Source of the DNA: an uncultured Hungatella sp.
GTDB lineage: Bacteria > Bacillota > Clostridia > Lachnospirales > Lachnospiraceae
Assembly (NCBI GenBank): GCA_910585645.1
Contig: CAJUFP010000016.1
Coordinates: forward strand, 1 to 56,711
Reading direction: 5' to 3'
DNA length: 56,711 nucleotides
Shown: positions 24,628-32,699 of the stretch, piece after piece
How positions within the stretch are numbered: position 1 is the first letter of the stretch
Layout: every line of letters starts with the position of its first letter
Position numbers and translations under genes: made by a program
Notes under the pieces: model-generated
Database searches by the model: none
What the model saw: the letters and a program-made list of their open reading frames with translations, nothing else
What the model was told of the DNA's origin: nothing

Positions 24628-24861
24628 GAGGCGGAACAGGAGCGCAGGCTTTTGTCGGTGCAGTTCATGAGGCGGAGCAGGAGCGTAGGCTTTTTGTCAG
24701 TGCAGTCAATGAGGCGGAGCAGGAGCGCAGGCTTTTTGTCAGTGCAGTCAATGAGGTGGAACAGGAGCGCAGGCTTTTTGTCAGTGCAGTCAATGAGGTG
24801 GAGCAGGAGTGCAGGCTTTTTGTCGGCGCAGTTAATGAGGCAGAAAGGGAATCCAGGCTTT
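24628..24861 (+). repeat. 42-base tandem repeat array, likely decayed coiled-coil gene
   Basis: About five and a half units of 42 bases around GAGGCGGAGCAGGAGCGCAG then GCTTTTTGTCAGTGCAGTCAAT. In one frame they read EAEQERRLFVSAVN per unit, a heptad-like coiled coil ending at TAG (24859-24861). The first unit is 41 bases because its T run has four T instead of five, which puts it in another frame. No start codon with a ribosome-binding site serves the coiled-coil frame. A continuous 97-codon frame from GTG 24604 exists only because 42 is a multiple of three; I do not believe it. Confidence 0.7.
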
Positions 24862-24880
24862 AGAGGGAGGGGAGATACAT

Positions 24881-26095
24881 ATGGGGACGAAGATTAAGGT
24901 TATTGGGCAGAATCAGATCGGCGGGTGTGTGGTGTTGATTTCCACGGGGCAGTCTAAGATCTGCATTGATTTTGGGGAAAATCTTCCGGGGCAGCAGGGG
25001 AAGGCGAAGAGGGCAAAGATTAACTGGAATGAGGAAATGGTGGACGCCGTATTTTTTACTCATTATCATGGGGACCATATGGGCAGGTTTATGGAGATTC
25101 CTGCCCATATTCCTCTCTATATGGGCGAAGCCGCAAGACAGGTGCGGGTGAATATAAGCAGGGCGCTGCACAGGGAGGATGAATTGGCGGTACTTTTGGA
25201 CAGGGACAGGGTTCGCTGTCTGAAAGCGGGATATACGGTGGAGATGGGGGATATCCGGGTGACGCCGTATCTGGTGGACCATTCGGCTTATGACGCGTAT
25301 ATGTTTCTGATTGAGACGCCGGATAAGAGAATTCTTCACACCGGGGATTTCAGAAACCATGGATACCGGGGAAAGGCGTTGTTTGATGTAATAGATAAGT
25401 ATATTGTCTGCTATGGCAGACGTCCGGTTGATATTCTTATTACGGAGGGGACCATGATGAGCCGGATGGGGGAGAAGGTGTGTTCTGAGGCGGAACTTTT
25501 GGGGAAAGCCAGAGAATTGTTTAAGGACCACAGATACGTATTTTTAATTTGTTCTTCTACCAATCTGGATTCTCTGGCCTCTTTTTACCATGCGGCGGCG
25601 TCTTACGGTATGGGGATGTACGGCAATTCTTATGTGTATTCCCAGCTTAAGACTTTCCGTGAGACGGCGGGGAAGGCGACTCCTTTTTATGATTTTAAGT
25701 ATGCTTATGAGGCGCGGTTTGATTTTGTTCTGCCTGGGCTGGGCATGACCCAGGAGGAATTTATGAGGAAAAAGGGGTTTGTGGCTGTGATTAAGGGGGA
25801 GCCAGGGTATGAGAAGTGGATTGAGCGGTTTGGGGATTTGAATCCTGTTGTTGTGTATTCCATGTGGGAGGGGTATGTGGAGCCGGGGAATGAGGCGTTT
25901 GATAAAGGGCTTTATGATTTTGTTGAGAAATATCATGGGATTTGCATGCATACCAGCGGACATGCGCCGGCGGAGGTGATTGGGGAAGTGATTAGGAGGG
26001 TTTGTCCAAGGGAGGCGGTTATTCCCATTCATATGGAGAATGGGAATGGGTTTGGGGAATTACTACTGTCTTTTAGTCATAGGTACAATCTGTAA
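24881..26095 (+). CDS. RNase J-like MBL-fold hydrolase
   Basis: A 404-residue protein. The metal motif HYHGDHMG is at 61-68, and the later MBL motifs are LVDHSAYDAYMFLIE and HTGDFRNHG (His and Asp ligands). The C terminus HTSGHAPAEVI and IPIHMEN is as in the RNase J/beta-CASP group. The middle (about 190-330) is a compact helical segment in place of a full beta-CASP domain. Family knowledge suggests a zinc-dependent nuclease or phosphodiesterase; the true substrate is open. GGGAGGGG precedes the ATG. The last 33 bases overlap the convergent HTH gene at 26063. Confidence 0.85.
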   Translation: MGTKIKVIGQNQIGGCVVLISTGQSKICIDFGENLPGQQGKAKRAKINWNEEMVDAVFFTHYHGDHMGRFMEIPAHIPLYMGEAARQVRVNISRALHREDELAVLLDRDRVRCLKAGYTVEMGDIRVTPYLVDHSAYDAYMFLIETPDKRILHTGDFRNHGYRGKALFDVIDKYIVCYGRRPVDILITEGTMMSRMGEKVCSEAELLGKARELFKDHRYVFLICSSTNLDSLASFYHAAASYGMGMYGNSYVYSQLKTFRETAGKATPFYDFKYAYEARFDFVLPGLGMTQEEFMRKKGFVAVIKGEPGYEKWIERFGDLNPVVVYSMWEGYVEPGNEAFDKGLYDFVEKYHGICMHTSGHAPAEVIGEVIRRVCPREAVIPIHMENGNGFGELLLSFSHRYNL

Positions 26096-26338
26096 AGTAT
26101 ATCCCAGCGGGGTCAAAATCTTCAAAAGACTGTCAATCTGGGGGGAATGAACGGAAGATTCCATTCGCGCAATGACTGGCTGTTTGACATTGCAAAGTTC
26201 GGCTAGTTGGGACTGTGTGAGTCCTTTTTCCTCACGAATAGATACCATTGTCCTGATTAGATCTTTTTCCAGCGAGATTGCATTTTGATCTTCCTGATTG
26301 ACAGACAGATTACTTTTTAGTTCTTTCCATGTGGTCAT
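26063..26338 (-). CDS. HigA-type antitoxin, XRE HTH
   Basis: A 91-residue protein. The HTH occupies about 30-85: IREEKGLTQSQLAELCNVKQPVIARMES, then LLKILTPLGYTLQIVP. This C-terminal stretch is typical of HigA antitoxins of HigBA loci in which toxin precedes antitoxin. The toxin gene upstream is broken (26340-26427), so this is an orphan antitoxin. One base separates the toxin remnant stop from the ATG. The 3' end overlaps the RNase J-like gene by 33 bases. Confidence 0.85.
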   Translation of the reverse strand: MTTWKELKSNLSVNQEDQNAISLEKDLIRTMVSIREEKGLTQSQLAELCNVKQPVIARMESSVHSPQIDSLLKILTPLGYTLQIVPMTKRQ

Positions 26339-26339
26339 A

Positions 26340-26427
26340 TTATTTATTCCTTTCTAAATAATCTTGCAGATTTCTTTTTGCATGTTCGATTTCACGTTTT
26401 ATCTTCATAAAATTCAATCTCGTACAT
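26340..26427 (-). pseudogene. HigB-type toxin remnant with internal deletion
   Basis: On the minus strand ATG at 26427 starts MYEIEFYEDK, the usual start of RelE/HigB (Gp49-like) toxins. It runs into TGA at 26394. Shifted by one frame, REIEHAKRNLQDYLERNK and TAA (26342-26340) follow, the usual C terminus of the same family. A full toxin has about 110 residues, so about 80 codons of the middle are missing and the parts are joined out of frame. Confidence 0.75.
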
Positions 26428-26449
26428 AATATTTCCCTTTCTTAAAGGT

Positions 26450-26478
26450 ATTATAGCAAATTTGTTATAAAAATTCAA
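26450..26478 (-). promoter_or_regulatory. Promoter and operator of the decayed HigBA locus
   Basis: On the minus strand TTGAAT (26478-26473), 17 bases, TATAAT (26455-26450). The spacer contains the imperfect palindrome TATAGCAAATTTGTTATA (26453-26470, one mismatch), a likely binding site of the HigA-type protein. The promoter looks intact although the toxin gene is lost. Confidence 0.65.
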
Positions 26479-26512
26479 TAGCAACTAATTAGAACAGTAC
26501 AGCAACAAGAAA

Positions 26513-26551
26513 AGTCTGTAAATTTCCAATATGGGATTTACAGGCTTTTTT
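26513..26551 (+). terminator. Rho-independent terminator
   Basis: AGTCTGTAAAT and ATTTACAGGCTT form a stem followed by six T. It is almost a copy of the terminator at 11704-11745. It would end read-through from the RNase J-like gene before the PTS operon. Confidence 0.75.
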
Positions 26552-26583
26552 GTATAATTTCACTAATAAAAGTGAAATTATAC
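26552..26583 (+). promoter_or_regulatory. 13-bp inverted repeat before the PTS operon
   Basis: GTATAATTTCACT and AGTGAAATTATAC are perfect inverted repeats around a 6-base spacer, about 90 bases before the EIIA start. The position and symmetry fit an operator of the operon's regulator. A terminator is less likely because no T run follows. The repeat includes TATAAT, so it could overlap the promoter. Confidence 0.5.
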
Positions 26584-26673
26584 ACATTGAAAATAGAATT
26601 TATGAAAATTATAATAAAAATATCTTATAAGAACTTTAAATTTGCGCAAAGAAAAAGAAGGAGGTACACATGG

Positions 26674-27105
26674 ATGGATAAAAAAGTAGCTTTGCTGCTC
26701 ATGAGTCATGGTGATTTTGCGGCAGAACTGATGCGGAGTTTGGAGTTTGTCATCGGAAAGCAAGACAACTATGAAACACTAGGGGTTCACCTGGATGACC
26801 AGGTGGATGATCTGCAAAGACAGATGTACGCAAAGATCGACAGCCTGGATACAGAAAAGGGTCTTGTAGTGTTCACAGATATTGTAGGCGGAACGCCTAT
26901 GAACCTTGCCGGACATTTACTGGAACGTGAACATATACTGATATGTTCCGGCATGAATCTGCCTATGGTGCTGGAATGTTCCTTTAACAGAGACAAAACC
27001 ATACAAGAACTTGAGGAATTAATAAAAGCTGCATATCAATCAGGAATGGTTATGAGAACCAGCGCCGAATTTACGGAGGAGGATGAAGATGATTTGCTTT
27101 TGTAG
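26674..27105 (+). CDS. PTS mannose/fructose/sorbose-family EIIA
   Basis: A 143-residue soluble protein that takes phosphate from HPr and passes it to EIIB. The active-site histidine is H12 in LLMSHGDFAAEL. FTDIVGGTPMNLA and ICSGMNLPMVLE are the standard family segments. The frame is open from 26572, but AAGGAGG at 26658-26664 fixes the ATG at 26674. The C-terminal acidic tail overlaps the EIIB start by 17 bases. First gene of a four-component PTS operon. Confidence 0.93.
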   Translation: MDKKVALLLMSHGDFAAELMRSLEFVIGKQDNYETLGVHLDDQVDDLQRQMYAKIDSLDTEKGLVVFTDIVGGTPMNLAGHLLEREHILICSGMNLPMVLECSFNRDKTIQELEELIKAAYQSGMVMRTSAEFTEEDEDDLLL

Positions 27106-27556
27106 AATTGATGACCGTTTAATCCATGGGCAGGTTGTAACAACCTGGGTGAATATTAAGAAAATCGAACAGATAATTGTGGTAAATGACAAGGTGGCAG
27201 AAGACAAAATTCAGAAGAATATCCTGAATATGGCGGCGCCCCAGGGAGTGAAAGTGCATACGTTCGGAGTAGAAAAATTTGCAGACGTCTATAAAACAAC
27301 GCCCATTAAAAAAAGGACCATGCTGCTTTTTACTAACAGCATTGATGTAGACAGAGTGGTTGAATTGGGAGTGGATATCAAAGAACTAAACATTGGCGGA
27401 ATGAGATATCAGGAAGGAAGAAAGCAGCTTACCAAAGCATTATCTGTCACGCCGGAAGAGGAAAAAGCATTTCACAGCTTAATGGATAAGGGCGTGGATA
27501 TCACGATTCAGATGGTTCCCAATGATGAGGCAAAGAACATGCGGGAGGTAATGTAA
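27089..27556 (+). CDS. PTS mannose/fructose/sorbose-family EIIB
   Basis: A 155-residue EIIB that phosphorylates the incoming sugar. The active-site histidine is H13 in RIDDRLIHGQV. The ATG at 27089 is preferred over 27083 because GGAGGAGG is too close to the first. INIGGMRY and the C-terminal VDITIQMVPND are typical. It overlaps EIIA and ends one base before EIIC. Confidence 0.93.
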   Translation: MICFCRIDDRLIHGQVVTTWVNIKKIEQIIVVNDKVAEDKIQKNILNMAAPQGVKVHTFGVEKFADVYKTTPIKKRTMLLFTNSIDVDRVVELGVDIKELNIGGMRYQEGRKQLTKALSVTPEEEKAFHSLMDKGVDITIQMVPNDEAKNMREVM

Positions 27557-27557
27557 T

Positions 27558-28322
27558 ATGATAACAGCATTACTGGTTGCAATATGGGCAGGAATATGTG
27601 CGATTGATGATATTGGAACACAGATGTTAAGACGGCCGCTGCTGATTGCGCCCATTGTAGGACTGATGATGGGAGATTTGGAAGCAGGGCTGTACATTGG
27701 GGCAACCCTGGAGGTTATGTGGATGGGCGTCGGAAATGTGGGAGCCTATTCCGCCCCGGATATCATATCCGGAACCTGTATCGGTACGGCATTGGGAATC
27801 GCTTCCGGCGGGACAGAAGTTGCCGTTGCCCTGGCAGTTCCCACATCTCTGCTGGCTCAGCAGCTTTTGATTCTTTACCGTTCAGGAATTGTGGCTTTAA
27901 ATCCGATTGCCGAAAGAATGGCAGAAACAGGAGATTTTAAGAAAATCTTCCGCATTAACTTTATTCCCATGGCGATCGCGTTTTTAATTCGCGCGGTTCC
28001 CACCTTTATCGCCATTTATTTCGGAGCAACGGTTATTGACACGATTGTGGCGGCGCTTCCGGCTAATATTATGGGAGGACTGAATGTTGCGGGGAAAATC
28101 ATTCCCGCCGTAGGAATCGGCCTCTTAATGCTGATGATGATAAAAAAGGCGGATTTATGGGTTTTCCTGATTGCCGGTTTTGCTCTTGCCGTGTACCTTA
28201 ACTTGTCCGTATTGGCCATAACCTTGATTTCCCTGCCTCTGGCATTCCTTTATGATCTGGCGTCCCAGAGTAAAGCAGTATCAAATTCTATGGATGATGA
28301 GGAAGGAGAGTTGGATTTATAA
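27558..28322 (+). CDS. PTS mannose-family EIIC permease
   Basis: A 254-residue membrane protein with about seven hydrophobic segments. It has the family motif DDIGTQMLRRPLLIAPIVGLMMGD and the GATLEVMWMGVGNVGAYSAPD region. With EIID it forms the membrane channel. GGGAGG precedes the ATG. The stop overlaps the EIID start by one base. Confidence 0.93.
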   Translation: MITALLVAIWAGICAIDDIGTQMLRRPLLIAPIVGLMMGDLEAGLYIGATLEVMWMGVGNVGAYSAPDIISGTCIGTALGIASGGTEVAVALAVPTSLLAQQLLILYRSGIVALNPIAERMAETGDFKKIFRINFIPMAIAFLIRAVPTFIAIYFGATVIDTIVAALPANIMGGLNVAGKIIPAVGIGLLMLMMIKKADLWVFLIAGFALAVYLNLSVLAITLISLPLAFLYDLASQSKAVSNSMDDEEGELDL

Positions 28323-29128
28323 TGGAAAACAATAAAATTACGAAAAAAGATTTAAACCGGGTATTTTGGCGGATGCAGCTTTTAAATGTCACCAACAATT
28401 ATGAATCCATGCAGGCCATAGGATTTCTCTCCAGCTTTGTGCCGATTCTGGAACGGCTGTATGGGGATAAGCCCAAAGAGCAGAAAGTGGAGGCAATGAA
28501 GCGCCATCTGAAATTCTTTAACAGCCATGTAAATTCAGATGCTTTGATTCTTGGCGTAGCCGCGGCAGTGGAGGAATCCACAACAGAGGAAGAAAAAGAA
28601 ACCGTTGTGTCTGTAAAAACAGGTTTGATGGGCCCCCTTGCGGGAATCGGAGACAGTGTATTAAAGTTCACATGGCTGCCTATATGCGGAAGTATTGGGG
28701 CTTCCCTGGCTCTGTCCGGCAACTTTTTAGGCCCCATACTGATGTTTTTGCTGTACAACATTGTAAATGTCTCCTCAAAATATTATGGAATACATATGGG
28801 CTATGAAAAAGGGATTTCTCTTATCAATGGTTCAGAAACCAATATCCTGCAAAGGCTTACCAATATGGCTAATATTGTAGGGCTCATGGTGGTAGGCGGA
28901 TTGATCGCCAGCAGCGTTAAGATGAAAGTGGCCCTGGAGTTTGGAGCAGGAGAAAATGTGATTCTGCTGCAGGACCTTTTTGATAAAGTAATGCCCGGTC
29001 TCCTTAGCCTTCTGGTAACAGTGGCGGTTTACTTTATACTGAAAAAGACCAACGGAAAACATGCTCCGTTGTTGATACTTGGAACCATGATCGTGTGCAT
29101 ACTTTTAGTGACAATAGGAGTCTTATAA
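28322..29128 (+). CDS. PTS mannose-family EIID
   Basis: A 268-residue protein. Residues 1-100 are the soluble part starting with KITKKDLNRVFWRMQLLNVTNNYESMQAIGF. The GLMGPLAGIGDSV motif is diagnostic of EIID. Membrane segments lie at about 120-160 and at the C terminus. The stop is directly followed by the phosphatase start. The sugar carried cannot be named from sequence. Confidence 0.93.
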   Translation: MENNKITKKDLNRVFWRMQLLNVTNNYESMQAIGFLSSFVPILERLYGDKPKEQKVEAMKRHLKFFNSHVNSDALILGVAAAVEESTTEEEKETVVSVKTGLMGPLAGIGDSVLKFTWLPICGSIGASLALSGNFLGPILMFLLYNIVNVSSKYYGIHMGYEKGISLINGSETNILQRLTNMANIVGLMVVGGLIASSVKMKVALEFGAGENVILLQDLFDKVMPGLLSLLVTVAVYFILKKTNGKHAPLLILGTMIVCILLVTIGVL

Positions 29129-30178
29129 ATGATGGATAATAGCAGATGTGTCAAAAATATTGGTCCGCTGCGCTATCAATTCCTGCTTCCCCATACAGCC
29201 GGCGTGAAAAAAGAGATTTATCTTTTGGATTCACCAAAATGCAGTCACCAGGCTGACAGGATGCTCACTACAACAGCAGAGGAATTTGAGGTAAAAATTC
29301 CGGATATTTCATATCGTCCATTTTTTGGCGCAGCTATAGGGCAGCAGTATGTGATTATGGCAGAGCGAAATCTTCCTGTGGAGGGGATGAACAATTTTCG
29401 GGATATGGGCGGCTATGGGACAAAAGATGGATACCATGTAAAATGGGGAAAGCTTTATCGCTCAGATCATATCTATAATGCAACAGAAGAGGGGATTAAG
29501 TATCTGAAAGGGCTGGGGATTCGCACCATAATTGATTACCGAAGCCCTGATGAACGGGGAAAGTATCCAAACAAAACGATTTCGCCGGATGTCAGAACCT
29601 ATTGTTTAGACCCAAGCGCTCACACGGCTGAACTGGCGGCGCAATTTACTTCCTCAAAAGACAGCGAAGATGAGAATCTGGTAAACAAGATCATTTCCCA
29701 GAAGGAAAATGGTTCCCTGGTAAACCGTTATGACATTGTAATGGAACAGTATCATAATTTTGCCTGCAAGAAAGAGTGTAAAGAGTGCTTTGGGAAGATG
29801 CTGAAAATTGCTGCTGATTCAAAGTCATCTGCCATTGTACAGCACTGCCGGGGTGGGAAAGACAGAACAGGGTTTGGCAGTATGCTTCTTTTGGGACTTT
29901 TAGGGGTGGAAAAGGAAGATTTGATTGAAGATTATATGCTCACCCACTATAACCGGGTCAAGAGAAATCAGGTCAAAATGGATATATACAAAAAATTCAC
30001 AAATGACCCGGTAGTGCTGGATTATCTGTACTCATTGATTGATACAAAAGCGGAATTTATCGGAGCTTCCTATGATGCCATTATGAATGCCTATGGTTCT
30101 TTTGAGGAATATGTGCAGAAAGAACTTGACATTACCAGTGAAGATGTGGTGCAATTAAGAAAGAATTACTTAGAGTAA
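29129..30178 (+). CDS. Tyrosine/dual-specificity protein phosphatase
   Basis: A 349-residue protein. An N-terminal domain of about 85 residues, perhaps beta-sandwich, comes before the phosphatase domain, which starts at GMNNFRDMGGY. That and the loop HCRGGKDRTG (catalytic C240, R246) mark the Tyr_phosphatase 3/SigD-like group. The general acid is expected in the D/E-rich loop before it. The gene follows EIID without a gap, so it belongs to the PTS operon; targets could be a phosphorylated sugar or lipid as well as a protein, since members of this group are not all protein phosphatases. Confidence 0.85.
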   Translation: MMDNSRCVKNIGPLRYQFLLPHTAGVKKEIYLLDSPKCSHQADRMLTTTAEEFEVKIPDISYRPFFGAAIGQQYVIMAERNLPVEGMNNFRDMGGYGTKDGYHVKWGKLYRSDHIYNATEEGIKYLKGLGIRTIIDYRSPDERGKYPNKTISPDVRTYCLDPSAHTAELAAQFTSSKDSEDENLVNKIISQKENGSLVNRYDIVMEQYHNFACKKECKECFGKMLKIAADSKSSAIVQHCRGGKDRTGFGSMLLLGLLGVEKEDLIEDYMLTHYNRVKRNQVKMDIYKKFTNDPVVLDYLYSLIDTKAEFIGASYDAIMNAYGSFEEYVQKELDITSEDVVQLRKNYLE

Positions 30179-30202
30179 AGGAAGAAACAGGAGGGACAAG
30201 GT

Positions 30203-32149
30203 ATGCAGCGGGAATTGGCAAAAAGTCTGTTTTTTTTGGAGAATATATCCCGTCATAAAGCATTGTTCCTCCTTCTTCTTCGCAGCGATGATTTTATAAC
30301 AAGCGATGAATTGGCTGATAAACTGTCAGTCACATCAAGAACGATTAAAAGCGATATAAAGAGCATTTCAAGGAATCTGGAAGAAACGGCGGCCGGAATC
30401 CGTATTGATGCCAAAAGGTCAAAAGGGGTTCGGGTGGTATTTGAAAGCGAGGCTTTAAAGAATGCCACAAAAGAATATTTTAAAATATATCAGGTAAACA
30501 ACATCGGAACGGATTTTGAAAAGAGGGTAACTTATATTGTCAGGCGCCTTTTGTCGGCCAGACAGCCTGTCCGGGTTGAGAAACTGCAGGAAGAACTCTA
30601 TGTGAATACATCAAATTATATCCAGCAGGAAATACAGGCAGTACGTGTAATTTTAAGAAAATACAATCTGTCCCTGCAGATGATATCCAAATATGGTTTT
30701 TGTGTGCAGGGAGATTATTTTAACAAGCTGCTGTGCATTGTAAAAATGTATCATTATTTTTCAGATACGGAAGTACAGGAATTTGATGTTGCTCCTTTTT
30801 TTCAGATGTTTATTCCTAAATTTGGAACCAGGGAACAGATAAAAACGATTGTCTGTCAGTGCCTGTCAGCGACGAGAATCGTTTTTTCGGACATTGCATT
30901 GGAAAAATTCATGATTTTTTATATTTTGCTGTGCAATAAACAGATAACAGAAAGCCATAAATCCCGGACGATACAGATGATGGACTTTGACTACAGGATT
31001 ACAGATGAGTATGGGCTGGTTTTGTCAATTGATAAAAAAATGAAGGAAAGTTTTCCCGGGTATGAAAGCGGTAATCAGGTATTCATTGAGTTTATGACAT
31101 ATATGGCAGTAATGAATACGGATTTATATCGCTTTAAAGATTGTACGGAAGAAAAATACGGAAGTCTTATTCCCCTTTCCAGGGAAATCTGCGGATTGGT
31201 CATATCTGAATTTGAAAGTGTATTCAAGGTGCAAATGATCAGTGACACAGTGAAAAAAGATTTAGTAAAGGTTATGATTCCGATTTCCATGAAGATAAAG
31301 CTTGGAATCAGCGATGATCTAGATCTGTTTTTTTATAACCAGCAGAGCAACAAGCCTATTATCACTGGTTTTATTGATATGGTCTCATCGGTTTTGAAAG
31401 AGTTTTTTCAATACGAGGTATCAGCCCGTGAGAGAAATCTGATTCTGAATGTTCTGTATGAGTTTATAAACGGAATCGAGCTAAGCCATAAGAAGTTAAA
31501 GATTGCTTTGATTGCGATCAATGGGCGTCTTTCCACTCAGCAGTTGAAGTTTTGTATGAGAAAAGGCTATGCTTCCTTTATTGAAAAAATTGATACAAAG
31601 GTTCTCTATGAACTGGAACGGCAAAATGACTGGGATTACGATTATTATTTTTGTCCGGCTTATGGTAAAAATATGGATATTCCTTACAAACCGGTTTATT
31701 TTTTTGAGGAAGGCATAACGGAAGAAGAATATGAGAGAAAACTGGATATGATTTTTGTCAGCGCTTACAACTATGACGGCTTACTTCCGTCCCTGCATTA
31801 TATTCAGATCGAAGATATTTATAAAATCCAGGCCTTTCCTATAGAGAAATTTTTGAATAGAAGCGCGGTTTATATGGATACCTTAATAGGAAAAAATCAT
31901 ACCATTGCGCTGTATGTATGTTTTGATTCCAATGAAGAGTCCATAGATGTGTTTTATTTTGATAATGAAGGAATGGATACCAATGGAATTACACAGTATG
32001 TCTGTATGAATCTCAATGTTCACGGAAACAGTCAGAAGTTTAAGATGATTCTGGATTTTATATCGAAACTGGCAGATAAACCAGAACGGTTAAGCCAGTA
32101 TTGCAGAGAACAGGAGACAAGCATCAGCAGATTTTTTCAGAGATTTTAG
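30203..32149 (+). CDS. Mga/BglG-type transcriptional regulator of the PTS operon
   Basis: A 648-residue protein. Residues about 15-75 form an HTH_11-type domain (LLLLRSDDFITSDELADKLSVTSRTIKSDI). A second, Mga-like HTH follows at about 105-160. Then comes a long helical part in which PRD-like segments are weak, and the C-terminal 150 residues have an EIIB/EIIA-like alpha/beta character. No clear conserved PRD histidine is seen. It is the last gene of the PTS operon, 25 bases after the phosphatase, and is the obvious candidate to regulate it through the inverted repeat at 26552-26583. Confidence 0.78.
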   Translation: MQRELAKSLFFLENISRHKALFLLLLRSDDFITSDELADKLSVTSRTIKSDIKSISRNLEETAAGIRIDAKRSKGVRVVFESEALKNATKEYFKIYQVNNIGTDFEKRVTYIVRRLLSARQPVRVEKLQEELYVNTSNYIQQEIQAVRVILRKYNLSLQMISKYGFCVQGDYFNKLLCIVKMYHYFSDTEVQEFDVAPFFQMFIPKFGTREQIKTIVCQCLSATRIVFSDIALEKFMIFYILLCNKQITESHKSRTIQMMDFDYRITDEYGLVLSIDKKMKESFPGYESGNQVFIEFMTYMAVMNTDLYRFKDCTEEKYGSLIPLSREICGLVISEFESVFKVQMISDTVKKDLVKVMIPISMKIKLGISDDLDLFFYNQQSNKPIITGFIDMVSSVLKEFFQYEVSARERNLILNVLYEFINGIELSHKKLKIALIAINGRLSTQQLKFCMRKGYASFIEKIDTKVLYELERQNDWDYDYYFCPAYGKNMDIPYKPVYFFEEGITEEEYERKLDMIFVSAYNYDGLLPSLHYIQIEDIYKIQAFPIEKFLNRSAVYMDTLIGKNHTIALYVCFDSNEESIDVFYFDNEGMDTNGITQYVCMNLNVHGNSQKFKMILDFISKLADKPERLSQYCREQETSISRFFQRF

Positions 32150-32246
32150 GAGGGATGGTAATAAAAATTTTTATATGTGTGGCTTTTGGATTATACTTAT
32201 GCTATACTAAACAGCAAATTATTGTCTGAGTTTGGAGAAGAAAACA

Positions 32247-32696
32247 ATGCTGAAAATTATATTTGGAGATGTGGAGCATGGGATTTACCATACCCCTACG
32301 TATTTTGACAACCGATATGAGGACCAGTGGATTACCCACCCTCTGACCGTTGAGATGATCAGGGATATTGATAAATCAGAGGTGGTAGGTACGCATCTGA
32401 TTGAGAGTCCGGTGCTGGGGCCTATTTCTACGAAAGAGATTTCCGACGGTGTCAAGACTCTGATTCTCATGGCATTTGACAAGAGCGGCAGGATATTCAA
32501 TGCTTCCGCGTGTGGGGATAATTGCGCAAAGTGGATTGCCAGGTTGGGGAAACGGGATGATCTGACGATTAATCTGCATCATGTGATGAATTTTAGTTCT
32601 GTGCCTGAGTTTGAGGCTGTTATGGTGAATACGGGTGTGGTAGTTCACAGTTACAGAGAGTATCTGGAAGAGGCGATTAAAATAAAGGAGCGCTGA
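32247..32696 (+). CDS. DUF4869 protein
   Basis: A 149-residue soluble protein. MLKIIFGDVEHGIYHTPTYF, the WITHPLTVEMIRDIDKSEV segment and IESPVLGPIS are the pattern of DUF4869, a Lachnospiraceae family of unknown function usually next to a small ATPase, as here. GGAGAAG supports the ATG at 32247; a TTG at 32232 is upstream of that site. It ends 3 bases before the ATPase gene. Confidence 0.82.
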   Translation: MLKIIFGDVEHGIYHTPTYFDNRYEDQWITHPLTVEMIRDIDKSEVVGTHLIESPVLGPISTKEISDGVKTLILMAFDKSGRIFNASACGDNCAKWIARLGKRDDLTINLHHVMNFSSVPEFEAVMVNTGVVVHSYREYLEEAIKIKER

Positions 32697-32699
32697 TGG

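Noticed and set aside
24628..24861. CRISPR array
   Set aside because: The units are contiguous tandem repeats with no unique spacers, and no cas genes are present.
24604..24897. A 97-residue basic protein with SVQSMRRSRSAGFL repeats
   Set aside because: The frame is open only because the repeat unit is 42 bases; GTG touches the ribosome-binding site, and the coiled-coil reading in another frame is more protein-like.
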